NCBI RefSeq assembly: GCF_000520015.2
Contig: NZ_CP007044.2
Coordinates: 1,364,001 to 1,428,000, forward strand
Source: Chania multitudinisentens RB-25
GTDB lineage: Bacteria; Pseudomonadota; Gammaproteobacteria; Enterobacterales; Enterobacteriaceae
Length of the DNA: 64,000 bases
Direction: 5' to 3'
Shown: positions 43,931 through 55,668 of the stretch, piece by piece
Position numbering within the stretch: the first letter of the stretch is position 1
How the letters are laid out: each line of letters begins with the position of its first letter
Position numbers and translations under genes: made by a program
Notes under the pieces: model-generated
The model's input: the letters and a program-made list of their open reading frames with translations, nothing else
Database searches by the model: none
What the model was told of the DNA's origin: nothing

Positions 43931-43943
43931 TGCTCTTTAACAA
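43931..43943 (+). promoter_or_regulatory. Spacer boxA
   Basis: TGCTCTTTAACAA is an exact second copy of the leader boxA, before 23S. boxA RNA recruits NusB-S10 to maintain antitermination through the long operon. Confidence 0.85.
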
Positions 43944-44090
43944 TCTGGAACAAGCTGAAAATTGAAACCTGACAGCTGAAACTTATCCCACCGTAGAGTT
44001 ATGGGGATAAGGAGTACCCTGTCAGAGAGTCTCTCAAATGTTTACAGCACGATGTGTTCTCTGTTTACAGAAGACACCTTCGGGTTGTGA

Positions 44091-46999
<2,909 letters not shown>

Positions 47000-47117
47000 A
47001 CAACACCGAAGGTGTTTTGTTGAGAGACAAGAGAGTAGTGAGTTTTGATATTCAGCGATGTTCCCGGATTGGATTGACTGGCTTCACGCAAGTGAAGCGG
47101 GTTGATTAAATGGAATT

Positions 47118-47237
47118 TGCCTGGCGGCAATAGCGCGGTGGTCCCACCTGACCCCATGCCGAACTCAGAAGTGAAACGCCGTAGCGCCGATGGTAGTGTG
47201 GGGTCTCCCCATGCGAGAGTAGGACACTGCCAGGCAT
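47118..47237 (+). rRNA. 5S ribosomal RNA
   Basis: 120 nt, TGCCTGGCGGC... to ...TGCCAGGCAT, pairing end to end. Only small differences from E. coli are seen. No tRNA gene follows it before the terminator. Confidence 0.97.
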
Positions 47238-47249
47238 CAAACAAGTGGA

Positions 47250-47279
47250 AAGCCCCATGCGAAAGCATGGGGCTTTTTG
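47250..47279 (+). terminator. rRNA operon terminator
   Basis: AAGCCCCATGC, loop GAAA, GCATGGGGCTT then TTT: a perfect 11-bp stem with a GNRA tetraloop and U-run, 12 bp after 5S. Confidence 0.95.
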
Positions 47280-47402
47280 CTGTGTGCTAAAAACAACGTT
47301 GGGCACATTAGTAGTGTACAAGGTGATAAATGCTGTAAGCGAGTACCGTCTTCCTCGCCGTTCCCTCTGGCGATGAAACATTTTCACCTTCCTATTGAAA
47401 AC

Positions 47403-47431
47403 TCGACATTGTGCTAAAAAAAAGCTATCTT
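47403..47431 (+). promoter_or_regulatory. metA promoter
   Basis: TCGACA (47403-47408), a 17-bp spacer and TATCTT (47426-47431), directly upstream of tandem MetJ boxes. -35 matches at five of six positions, -10 at four of six. Confidence 0.6.
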
Positions 47432-47432
47432 C

Positions 47433-47464
47433 AGGCATCTAGAAGTCTAAACGTATAAATGGAT
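47433..47464 (+). promoter_or_regulatory. MetJ operator, tandem met boxes
   Basis: Four contiguous 8-bp units compared with AGACGTCT: AGGCATCT (6 of 8), AGAAGTCT (7 of 8), AAACGTAT (6 of 8) and AAATGGAT (4 of 8). Tandem met boxes over the transcription start are the standard MetJ/SAM repression site of metA. Confidence 0.8.
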
Positions 47465-47480
47465 ATGTGAGGGTTAGGCA

Positions 47481-48410
47481 ATGCCGATTCGTGTTCCTGA
47501 TGAGTTACCTGCGGTGAATTTTTTGCGTAATGAGAATGTCTTTGTGATGACATCCTCACGAGCAAAAACACAGGAAATCAGGCCATTAAAAGTGCTTATC
47601 CTCAATCTGATGCCAAAAAAGATCGAGACTGAAAACCAGTTTCTACGTTTGCTTTCCAATTCTCCGTTGCAGATCGATATTCAGCTGTTACGTATCGACA
47701 GCCGTGAGTCGAAGAATACACCGGCTGAGCATCTGAACAATTTCTACTGCAATTTTGAAGATATTCAGCATGAGAATTTTGACGGACTGATCGTGACCGG
47801 TGCTCCACTGGGTCTGGTTGATTTCTGCGATGTAGCCTATTGGCCACAGATTGAGTGTGTTATTGATTGGGCTCAACGGCACGTAACTTCTACGTTGTTT
47901 GTCTGTTGGGCGGTACAGGCTGCGTTGAACATCCTGTATGGCATCCCGAAGATGACGCGAGAGATAAAGTTATCAGGTGTTTATCAACACCAGACGTTGC
48001 AGCAGCATGCTTTGCTAACCCGCGGTTTTGATGAAACCTTTCTGGCCCCACATTCGCGCTATGCCGATTTCCCTACCGATATTATTCGCCAGTACACCGA
48101 TCTGGATATTCTGGCTGAATCGGAACTGGCGGGCGCTTATCTGTTTGCCAGTAAAGATAAGCGCTTGGCATTTGTTACTGGGCATCCTGAATATGATGCG
48201 CTGACGTTAGCGGGTGAGTATTGTCGTGATAGTGATGCTGGCCTTAACCCAACCGTTCCGATGAACTACTTCCCTAACGATAATCCTGAACTCACTCCTA
48301 AGGCTTCATGGCGCAGTCATGGCCATTTACTGTTCGCCAACTGGTTAAACTACTACGTCTACCAGATTACCCCGTTCGATCTACGTCATATGAATCCGAC
48401 CCTCGAGTAA
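47481..48410 (+). CDS. metA: MetA, homoserine O-succinyltransferase
   Basis: A 309-residue class I glutamine-amidotransferase-like enzyme catalysing the first committed step of methionine synthesis. The nucleophile is Cys142 (TLFVCWAVQ), with Lys46 in LNLMPKK and the His/Glu pair of TGHPEYD near residues 235-238. Length matches E. coli, where MetA is unstable at high temperature. ATG behind GAGGGTTAGGC. The promoter carries MetJ boxes. The neighbours yjaA and yjaB of E. coli are absent. Confidence 0.98.
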   Translation: MPIRVPDELPAVNFLRNENVFVMTSSRAKTQEIRPLKVLILNLMPKKIETENQFLRLLSNSPLQIDIQLLRIDSRESKNTPAEHLNNFYCNFEDIQHENFDGLIVTGAPLGLVDFCDVAYWPQIECVIDWAQRHVTSTLFVCWAVQAALNILYGIPKMTREIKLSGVYQHQTLQQHALLTRGFDETFLAPHSRYADFPTDIIRQYTDLDILAESELAGAYLFASKDKRLAFVTGHPEYDALTLAGEYCRDSDAGLNPTVPMNYFPNDNPELTPKASWRSHGHLLFANWLNYYVYQITPFDLRHMNPTLE

Positions 48411-48794
48411 CCTCTTTTCCTTCACACGGCGGCTGAATCGAGGCCGCTATAACCTGCTCTACACTTTTCCTCCCTATTTCACATCCCCCATTATTAATAA
48501 CTCATTTAAAAACAACGAATTATGTAAATATCTCGGTTAATGGAACGGAGTTCCTTGTTTGTTGTTAATGATAATTTATGTAATTAATTGATAATAAAAG
48601 GTTAATAAAATATTTAATAAAAAAATGGAAATCGTTTTTGATTTTTGTTTTTTGTTGGTTATTCTAAGATTCAAAAGGGCTGATATCTAACCAATTAGCG
48701 GTTGTATTTCACCCTGAATCGCTGTGATTTCCAACAATAATACTTCGTTCAGCCAGCAATGGCGGTGCGGGATGATGGGGAAGGAGTAAAGACA
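48411..48794 (+). other. metA-aceB intergenic region
   Basis: 384 bp without a gene, very AT-rich from 48480 to 48665. A weak GC hairpin (GCGGC / GCCGC near 48432) follows metA but has no T-run. The second half carries the ace operon promoter and IclR operator. The remaining sequence shows nothing I recognise. Confidence 0.6.
48626..48665 (+). promoter_or_regulatory. aceBAK promoter with IclR operator
   Basis: TTGATT (48638-48643), 16 bp and TATTCT (48660-48665) match the E. coli aceB promoter elements TTGATT and TAGTCT with the same spacing. The -35 is overlapped by TGGAAATCGTTTTTGATTTT (from 48626), the counterpart of the E. coli IclR box. IclR would therefore block polymerase binding in the absence of acetate or fatty-acid signals. 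Confidence 0.8.
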
Positions 48795-50393
48795 ATGATG
48801 CAACAGATGGCAGGCACGGAGTTAACGTTTACGCGGGGTTTCAGCGCGGCTGAACGACAGGTGTTAACGGATGATGCAGTCGAATTCCTGGCGGAACTGG
48901 TAGCGAAATTTACTCCGCAACGTAACAAGCTGTTGGCTGCACGCGCCTGCTGGCAGGAAACTATTGACCGTGGTGGTCTTCCGAATTTTATTTCGGAAAC
49001 TAATTCCATTCGTAATGGTGACTGGAAAATCCGGGGTATTCCTGATGATTTACGCGATCGTCGGGTTGAGATTACCGGCCCGGTTGAACGTAAGATGGTG
49101 ATTAATGCTCTGAATGCTAACGTTAAAGTGTTTATGGCTGACTTCGAAGATTCTCTGGCTCCAAGCTGGGACAAAGTGATCGATGGGCAAATCAACCTAC
49201 ATGATGCGGTGAATGGCACCATTTCTTATACCAACGAAGCCGGTAAGATTTACCAGCTCAAACCGAACCCGGCGGTATTGATTGCCCGCGTGCGTGGCCT
49301 GCACCTGCCAGAGAAACATGTGCAGTGGCAAGGTGAAGCCATTCCTGGTGGGTTGTTTGATTTTGCCCTGTACTTTTTCCACAACTATCGCCAATTGCTG
49401 GCAAAAGGCAGTGGCCCTTATTTCTATCTGCCGAAAACCCAATCCTGGCAGGAAGCGGCTTGGTGGAGTGAAGTATTCAGCTTTACCGAAGATCGGTTCG
49501 AGCTGCCGCGTGGGACGATCAAAGCGACCGTACTGATCGAGACTTTGCCCGCAGTATTCCAGATGGACGAAATCCTGTATCACCTGCGCGATCATATTGT
49601 TGGGCTGAACTGCGGCCGTTGGGATTACATCTTCAGCTATATTAAGACGTTGAAAAATCACGGCGAGCGTGTACTGCCGGATCGTCAGTCCGTCACTATG
49701 ACCCAACCTTTTCTCAGCGCTTATTCACGCTTACTGATCAAGACCTGTCACAAACGTGGCGCTTTTGCGATGGGGGGAATGGCGGCGTTTATCCCAAGCA
49801 AAGATGCGGAACAAAATGCGGCAGTGTTGGATAAGGTGCGTGCAGACAAAGAGCTGGAGGCCACCAACGGGCATGACGGCACGTGGGTAGCGCACCCGGG
49901 ATTAGCCGATACGGTGATGGAAGTCTTCAACCGTATTCTTGGCGAGCGCCAGAACCAATTGGAAGTACTGCGCGAGCAGGACGCGCCGATTACTGCAGCC
50001 CAGTTGCTAGAACCTTGTGACGGTGAACGTACCGAAGCAGGGATGCGGGCCAATATTCGTGTTGCAGTGCAATACATCGAAGCCTGGATCTCCGGTAATG
50101 GCTGTGTGCCGATTTATGGGCTGATGGAGGATGCTGCCACTGCGGAAATTTCCCGTACTTCCATCTGGCAGTGGATACATCATGAAAAGAGCCTCAGCAA
50201 CGGCCAACTGGTGACGAAGGCACTGTTTCGCCAAATGCTGAAAGAAGAAATGTTGGTGGTACGTGAAGAACTGGGTGAGGTGCGTTACAGCGCCGGTCGC
50301 TTCGAAGAAGCGACGCACCTGATGGAACGTATTACCACGCAAGATGAACTGATCGATTTCCTGACCTTACCCGGCTACGAATTACTGGCCTGA
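48795..50393 (+). CDS. aceB: AceB, malate synthase A
   Basis: A 532-residue enzyme that condenses glyoxylate with acetyl-CoA to malate in the glyoxylate bypass. Conserved segments are VFMADFEDSLAPSWDKV near residues 112-128, GRWDYIFSYIK near 273-283, and NGCVPIYGLMEDAATAEISR near 437-456 carrying the catalytic Asp. The ATG at 48795 lies 8 bp after AAGGAG and gives the E. coli-like length (533); a frame 12 codons longer has no ribosome binding site. First gene of aceBAK. Confidence 0.97.
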   Translation: MMQQMAGTELTFTRGFSAAERQVLTDDAVEFLAELVAKFTPQRNKLLAARACWQETIDRGGLPNFISETNSIRNGDWKIRGIPDDLRDRRVEITGPVERKMVINALNANVKVFMADFEDSLAPSWDKVIDGQINLHDAVNGTISYTNEAGKIYQLKPNPAVLIARVRGLHLPEKHVQWQGEAIPGGLFDFALYFFHNYRQLLAKGSGPYFYLPKTQSWQEAAWWSEVFSFTEDRFELPRGTIKATVLIETLPAVFQMDEILYHLRDHIVGLNCGRWDYIFSYIKTLKNHGERVLPDRQSVTMTQPFLSAYSRLLIKTCHKRGAFAMGGMAAFIPSKDAEQNAAVLDKVRADKELEATNGHDGTWVAHPGLADTVMEVFNRILGERQNQLEVLREQDAPITAAQLLEPCDGERTEAGMRANIRVAVQYIEAWISGNGCVPIYGLMEDAATAEISRTSIWQWIHHEKSLSNGQLVTKALFRQMLKEEMLVVREELGEVRYSAGRFEEATHLMERITTQDELIDFLTLPGYELLA

Positions 50394-50442
50394 TAAACCG
50401 TTCCAGACTATTAACCCTACATTAATTACAAAGGATAAAAAT

Positions 50443-51750
50443 ATGACAACCTCTCGTACCCAACAGATCCAACAACTGGAACAGGAATGGAAATCAGCAC
50501 GTTGGGAAGGAATTACGCGCCCTTACAGCGCCGAAGACGTGATTAATCTGCGTGGTTCAGTTAACCCGGTATGCACGCTGGCGCAAAACGGCGCAGCCAA
50601 GCTATGGGAACTGCTGCACGGTAAATCCCGCAAAGGGTACGTCAACAGCCTGGGGGCACTAACCGGTGGTCAGGCGCTGCAACAGGCGAAGGCGGGTGTG
50701 GAAGCCATTTATCTGTCAGGCTGGCAGGTGGCTGCGGATGCCAATACCGCCTCTGCCATGTACCCGGATCAATCGCTGTATCCGGTAGACTCTGTGCCAG
50801 CGGTGGTCGAACGCATCAATAATACCTTCCGTCGCGCCGATCAGATCCAGTGGGCGAACCAGATTGAACCGGGTGACAAAGGTTACACCGACTATTTCCT
50901 GCCAATTGTTGCCGATGCGGAAGCCGGTTTTGGTGGCGTGTTGAACGCGTTTGAACTGATGAAGGCGATGATCGAAGCCGGTGCTGCCGGGGTACACTTT
51001 GAAGATCAACTGGCGGCGGTGAAAAAATGCGGCCATATGGGGGGCAAAGTATTGGTGCCAACCCAGGAAGCGATCCAGAAACTGGTGGCTGCGCGCCTGG
51101 CGGCCGACGTGCTCGGTGTGCCAACCCTGCTGATTGCGCGTACCGATGCCGATGCGGCAGACTTGCTGACCTCCGATTGCGATCCGTACGACAGCGCCTT
51201 TGTGTCGGGTGAACGTACTGCCGAAGGTTTCTTCCGTACTCATGCGGGCATTGAACAGGCGATCAGCCGCGGTTTGGCGTATGCCCCTTATGCCGATCTG
51301 GTGTGGTGTGAAACATCGACCCCGGATCTGGCAGCAGCGAAGCGCTTTGCCGAGGCGATTCATGCCAAATTCCCTGGCAAACTGCTGGCTTACAACTGCT
51401 CGCCATCTTTCAACTGGCAGAAGAACCTGGACGACCAAACTATCGCCAGCTTCCAGGATGAGTTGTCTGCCATGGGTTACAAATACCAGTTCATTACCCT
51501 GGCCGGTATTCACAGCATGTGGTTCAACATGTTCGATCTGGCTCACGCCTACGCTCGTGGCGAAGGCATGAAACACTATGTCGAAAAAGTGCAGCAGCCA
51601 GAGTTTGCCGCTGTTGAACGTGGCTATACCTTTGCTTCGCACCAGCAAGAAGTGGGAACCGGTTATTTCGATAAAGTGACCACCATCATTCAGGGTGGGG
51701 CATCTTCCGTTACCGCCCTGACCGGTTCGACCGAAGAACAGCAGTTCTGA
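50443..51750 (+). CDS. aceA: AceA, isocitrate lyase
   Basis: A 435-residue enzyme that cleaves isocitrate to glyoxylate and succinate, diverting carbon around the two decarboxylating TCA steps. The catalytic KKCGHMGGKVLVP motif has its active-site Cys near residue 195; ADAEAGFGG holds the metal-binding Asp. SGWQVAADAN and NCSPSFNWQ are also conserved. It follows aceB by 49 bp behind AAAGGAT. Confidence 0.98.
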   Translation: MTTSRTQQIQQLEQEWKSARWEGITRPYSAEDVINLRGSVNPVCTLAQNGAAKLWELLHGKSRKGYVNSLGALTGGQALQQAKAGVEAIYLSGWQVAADANTASAMYPDQSLYPVDSVPAVVERINNTFRRADQIQWANQIEPGDKGYTDYFLPIVADAEAGFGGVLNAFELMKAMIEAGAAGVHFEDQLAAVKKCGHMGGKVLVPTQEAIQKLVAARLAADVLGVPTLLIARTDADAADLLTSDCDPYDSAFVSGERTAEGFFRTHAGIEQAISRGLAYAPYADLVWCETSTPDLAAAKRFAEAIHAKFPGKLLAYNCSPSFNWQKNLDDQTIASFQDELSAMGYKYQFITLAGIHSMWFNMFDLAHAYARGEGMKHYVEKVQQPEFAAVERGYTFASHQQEVGTGYFDKVTTIIQGGASSVTALTGSTEEQQF

Positions 51751-51761
51751 TCTCTGTAATC

Positions 51762-51785
51762 CAGAGCCTGCATTTGCAGGCTCTG
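51762..51785 (+). other. aceA-aceK intercistronic hairpin
   Basis: CAGAGCCTGC, loop ATTT, GCAGGCTCTG: a perfect 10-bp stem 11 bp after aceA, with no U-run. In E. coli stable stem-loops at the same place are thought to lower aceK expression relative to aceBA by stopping RNA polymerase or protecting upstream mRNA. The same effect is likely here. Confidence 0.75.
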
Positions 51786-51805
51786 CTACCTGGGTGGGGG
51801 GAAAG

Positions 51806-53569
51806 ATGGCGGCAAAGCGGGAATTGTTGATCGCACAGACGATCTTACAGGGATTTGATGCACAGTATGGCCGCTTTCTGGAGGTCACCGCTGGGGCGCA
51901 ACAGCGTTTTGAGCAGGCCGATTGGCCCGCCGTGCAGCAGGCGATGAAACAGCGTATTCACCTCTACGATCATCACGTAGGTTTGGTGGTGGAACAGTTG
52001 AAATGCATCACCGGGCAACGCTATTACGATGCGGATTTTCCCAGCCGGGTAAAAGCGGTGTATACCGAATTGCTGCCGGATTACCCGCGTTTTGAAATTG
52101 CCGAGAGTTTTTTTAATTCGGTTTACTGCCGCCTGTTTAAACACCGTGATTTAACGCCGGATAAACTGTTTGTTTTCACTTCACAGCCCGAACGGCGTTT
52201 TCGTGATATTCCACGGCCACTGGCGCGCAATTTCATGCCTCATGGCGATATGGCGATGATGCTGCGCAGTTTGCTGACCGATCTCCCGCTGCGGCTGCCG
52301 TGGGAAGATCTGCCGCGTGATATCCGTTATATCACCGAAGCATTACAGCAGGCATTCAGCGCGCAGCAATTGGCCGAGGCGACGTTCCAGGTTGCCAATG
52401 AGCTGTTCTACCGTAATAAAGCTGCCTGGTTGGTGGGCAAACTGCGGCTGGCAGAGGGGGTTTATCCGTTCCTGCTGCCGATCCATCGCAGCGATTCCGG
52501 TGCTCTGTTTATTGATACCTGCCTGACCAGCAAAGCCGAAGCCAGCATCGTGTTTGGTTTTGCTCGCTCGTACTTTATGGTTTATGCGCCGTTGCCCGCG
52601 GCGATGGTGGAATGGTTGCGGGAGATCTTACCGGGCAAAACCACCGCCGAATTGTATATGGCGATTGGCTGCCAAAAGCACGGCAAAACTGAATGCTACC
52701 GCGAATATCTGACCTTCATGGCGCAGTCTCAGGAACAATTTATCATTGCGCCTGGCGTGAAAGGCATGGTGATGCTGGTGTTCACCTTGCCGTCTTTTGA
52801 TCGGGTGTTCAAAGTAATCAAAGACGAATTTGCCCCACAGAAAGAAGTGACGCAAGCCCAGGTGATGGCCTGCTATCAGCTGGTTAAGGAACACGACCGC
52901 GTTGGGCGTATGGCAGATACACAGGAATACGAAAACTTCGTGGTGGATAAAGCCCGCCTCAGCCCGGAATTGTGGGCCGAGTTACAGCGTGAAGTGCCGG
53001 AAAAGCTGGAAGATCTTGGCGAGCAGGTGGTGATTAAGCATCTTTATATGGAACGGCGCATGACGCCGCTGAACCTGTATCTGGAACAGGCCAATGAGCA
53101 GCAACTGCATGATGCAATAGAAGAATACGGTAATGCGATTAAACAGCTGGCAGCGGCCAATATTTTCCCCGGTGATATGTTGTTCAAAAACTTCGGTGTG
53201 ACTCGTCATGGGCGGGTGGTGTTCTACGACTACGATGAAATCTGCTACATGACCGAAGTGAATTTTCGCGATATCCCACCACCTCGCTATCCCGAAGACG
53301 AAATGGCCAGCGAACCCTGGTACAGCATCTCACCGAACGATGTCTTTCCAGAAGAGTTCCGCCATTTCCTGTGTGGCGATAAACGCATCCGGCAAGTCTT
53401 TGAGGAGATGCACAGTGACCTGTTTGCGGCGGATTACTGGCGGGGTTTGCAACAGCGCATCAAAGATGGGCACGTAGAGGACGTGTTTGCCTACCGCAAA
53501 AAACGCCGTTTCAGCCAGCGCCTGCCTGCTGGGGCGCCGCAGGTTGAAGCCATTGAACGGGCTGGCTGA
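51806..53569 (+). CDS. aceK: AceK, isocitrate dehydrogenase kinase/phosphatase
   Basis: A 587-residue bifunctional enzyme that inactivates isocitrate dehydrogenase by phosphorylation and reverses it, setting the split between TCA cycle and glyoxylate bypass. The ATP-binding region is near residues 315-340 (APGVKGMVMLVFTLPSFDRVFKVIKDEF), followed by the kinase-like FPGDMLFKNFGVTRHGRVVFYDYDEI near 455-480. The ATG at 51806 follows a GGGGGG run; an in-frame GTG four codons upstream is the alternative. It ends 9 bp from the convergent edd. Confidence 0.96.
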   Translation: MAAKRELLIAQTILQGFDAQYGRFLEVTAGAQQRFEQADWPAVQQAMKQRIHLYDHHVGLVVEQLKCITGQRYYDADFPSRVKAVYTELLPDYPRFEIAESFFNSVYCRLFKHRDLTPDKLFVFTSQPERRFRDIPRPLARNFMPHGDMAMMLRSLLTDLPLRLPWEDLPRDIRYITEALQQAFSAQQLAEATFQVANELFYRNKAAWLVGKLRLAEGVYPFLLPIHRSDSGALFIDTCLTSKAEASIVFGFARSYFMVYAPLPAAMVEWLREILPGKTTAELYMAIGCQKHGKTECYREYLTFMAQSQEQFIIAPGVKGMVMLVFTLPSFDRVFKVIKDEFAPQKEVTQAQVMACYQLVKEHDRVGRMADTQEYENFVVDKARLSPELWAELQREVPEKLEDLGEQVVIKHLYMERRMTPLNLYLEQANEQQLHDAIEEYGNAIKQLAAANIFPGDMLFKNFGVTRHGRVVFYDYDEICYMTEVNFRDIPPPRYPEDEMASEPWYSISPNDVFPEEFRHFLCGDKRIRQVFEEMHSDLFAADYWRGLQQRIKDGHVEDVFAYRKKRRFSQRLPAGAPQVEAIERAG

Positions 53570-53578
53570 TTGCCAAAT

Positions 53579-55393
53579 TTAAAAAGGGATACAGCAAGCT
53601 CCTTGCTCCGCGCCGGAAAGCTGGCTGCGTAACGCGCTGAACAATTCACGGCCACAGCCAATGTGATCGGCGTTCAGCTCCGGCTGATAAGCAGCGCGCT
53701 GGGCCAGTTCGGCAGTATCAACCCGCAGTTGCAGCTCACCGGTGTGGTTGTTAATACGGATCACATCACCGTTTTGCACTTTTGCCAGCACTCCACCGGC
53801 GCAGGCTTCCGGCGTGACATGGATCGCCGCAGGCACTTTGCCGGAAGCTCCCGACAGGCGGCCGTCGGTCACCAGCGCCACCTTAAAGCCGCGATCCATC
53901 AGCACGCCAAGCGGTGGCATCAGTTTATGCAGCTCAGGCATACCGTTGGCCTGTGGTCCTTGAAAGCGTACCACCACCACGCAATCCTGATTCAGCTTAC
54001 CGGCTTCAAAGGCGGGTACGATATCGTGCTGGCTTTCGAATACGATTGCCGGTGCTTCAATAATCTGATTATCGGCAGGTATCGCCGAGGTTTTCATTAC
54101 CGCACGCCCCAGGTTACCGGTAAGCACTTTGGTGCCGCCGTGGTGCTCGAACGGAGCAGCAATGCTGGCGATCACATTATTATCCAGTGAGCTTCGCGCC
54201 CCGTCGCGCCAGGCCAATTGACCGTTATCCAGCCAGGGTTCCTGAGTGTAACGCTCCAGGCCGAAACCGGCGACGGTATGCACATCCTGATGCAGCAGGC
54301 CGTTTTTCAGCAGTTCGTGTATCACCAACTGTACGCCTCCGGCGGCCTGAAACTGATTGATATCTGCCGGGCCATTAGGATAGATGCGGCATAATAATGG
54401 CACCGCATCGGAAAGCTCAGAAAAATCATCCCAGTTGATCATGATGCCCGCGGCCCGCGCCATCGCGACCATATGCATGGTCAAGTTGGTGGAACCGCCG
54501 GTGGCCAATAGCGCGACAATCCCGTTCACCACCACTTTCTCATCAACCAACTGACCGACGGGTAAATAATGGCCGCTGGTTTCGGTCAACCGGGTCACCT
54601 GGCGCGCTGCGGCATCGTTCAAGGCATCGCGCAGTGGCGTTTCGGGGTGGATAAAAGATGCTCCCGGCAGATGCAAACCCATCACTTCCAGCACCATCTG
54701 GTTGGTGTTGGCGGTGCCGTAGAAGGTACAGGTGCCGATGCCATGATAAGACGCCGCTTCTGCTGCCAACAATGCGTGACGGTCGGCCTTACCTTCCGCA
54801 TAAAGCTGGCGCACCCGGACTTTCTCTTTGTTTGGCAGGCCGCTGCTCATCGGCCCAGCGGGCACAAATACGGCGGGCAGATGGCCAAAGGACAGGGCAG
54901 ACATCACCAAGCCCGGCACGATCTTGTCGCAAATACCGAGGAACAGCGCGCCGTCGAACATATTATGGGCAAGGCCAATGGCGGCAGACATCGCGATCAC
55001 ATCGCGGCTCATCAACGAAAGCTCCATGCCATCTTGCCCTTGGGTCACCCCATCACACATGGCGGGCACGCCTCCAGCCACTTGGCCGACAGCGCCGACG
55101 CTGTGCAAGGCCTGTTTCAACCGTTGCGGATAATTTTCATAGGGTTGATGGGCAGAAAGCATATCGTTATAGGCGGTAATGATGGCGATATCGCTATGCA
55201 CCATATTTTTCAGCGCAGCTTTATCGCTGGGCTGGCAGGCAGCAAAGCCGTGTGCCAGATTGCCACAGGCCAGTTGTGAACGATGGACGGTCTGTGAGCG
55301 AGCCGCAGCGATGCGCGCCAGGTAAGCTGTGCGGCTCTGTTTTGAACGTTCGATGATGCGTTGTGTTACGCGTGATAGGGTAGGGTTAATCAT
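53579..55393 (-). CDS. edd: Edd, phosphogluconate dehydratase
   Basis: A 604-residue IlvD/Edd-family iron-sulfur dehydratase making KDPG from 6-phosphogluconate in the Entner-Doudoroff pathway. The conserved cysteines are in the segments VPAMCDGVTQGQ (about 107-118) and LGICDKIVPG (about 152-161); TDGRLSGASGKVPAAIH near 515-531 is also diagnostic, and the protein aligns end to end with E. coli Edd from memory. Its partner eda is not adjacent. The location between aceK and iclR is unusual: in E. coli edd pairs with eda elsewhere. Two GntR-like operators lie about 70-95 bp upstream, consistent with gluconate induction. Confidence 0.95.
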   Translation of the reverse strand: MINPTLSRVTQRIIERSKQSRTAYLARIAAARSQTVHRSQLACGNLAHGFAACQPSDKAALKNMVHSDIAIITAYNDMLSAHQPYENYPQRLKQALHSVGAVGQVAGGVPAMCDGVTQGQDGMELSLMSRDVIAMSAAIGLAHNMFDGALFLGICDKIVPGLVMSALSFGHLPAVFVPAGPMSSGLPNKEKVRVRQLYAEGKADRHALLAAEAASYHGIGTCTFYGTANTNQMVLEVMGLHLPGASFIHPETPLRDALNDAAARQVTRLTETSGHYLPVGQLVDEKVVVNGIVALLATGGSTNLTMHMVAMARAAGIMINWDDFSELSDAVPLLCRIYPNGPADINQFQAAGGVQLVIHELLKNGLLHQDVHTVAGFGLERYTQEPWLDNGQLAWRDGARSSLDNNVIASIAAPFEHHGGTKVLTGNLGRAVMKTSAIPADNQIIEAPAIVFESQHDIVPAFEAGKLNQDCVVVVRFQGPQANGMPELHKLMPPLGVLMDRGFKVALVTDGRLSGASGKVPAAIHVTPEACAGGVLAKVQNGDVIRINNHTGELQLRVDTAELAQRAAYQPELNADHIGCGRELFSALRSQLSGAEQGACCIPF

Positions 55394-55459
55394 TCCGTCC
55401 TCGCATGGCAGCCCTGATGCACGATGGCTGCGGGCCGATTGTTTCGTTATTTCCAGTTA

Positions 55460-55489
55460 AAGTTACCGGTAACATGTTATCGGTAACAA
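55460..55489. promoter_or_regulatory. Double GntR operator upstream of edd
   Basis: Two 16-bp palindromic sites overlap by two bases: one centred on GTTACCGGTAAC (55460-55475) and one on GTTATCGGTAAC (55474-55489). Both match the E. coli GntR operator pattern ATGTTACCsGTAACAT closely. GntR represses gluconate-metabolism genes, including edd, until gluconate binds. Confidence 0.85.
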
Positions 55490-55626
55490 TATCGAGGGAA
55501 ATGTTCTTGGTTGCAATTGGCTTCAGCAGGCAGGATCGCTAACTGTGATCGGCTTCATGGTTTTGGTTGGTAGTGAAACAAGATCCCTACAGGGAGTCAC
55601 AGAAATACAACAGAAACGGCTTGCCT

Positions 55627-55654
55627 CCCACCTCGGCCGCTTGGCCAAGATGGG
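55627..55654 (-). terminator. Hairpin after iclR, possible terminator
   Basis: CCCACCTCGGCC (55627-55638), loop GCTT, GGCCAAGATGGG (55643-55654): 10 of 12 positions pair. It lies 14 bp beyond the iclR stop on the minus strand, before the edd control region. There is little T enrichment afterwards, so factor-independent termination is uncertain. Confidence 0.5.
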
Positions 55655-55668
55655 GGCTGGTGAGAGGG

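Noticed and set aside
50716..51888. Long minus-strand frame (390 codons) across aceA
   Set aside because: Antisense shadow of isocitrate lyase, with no recognisable domain or ribosome binding site.
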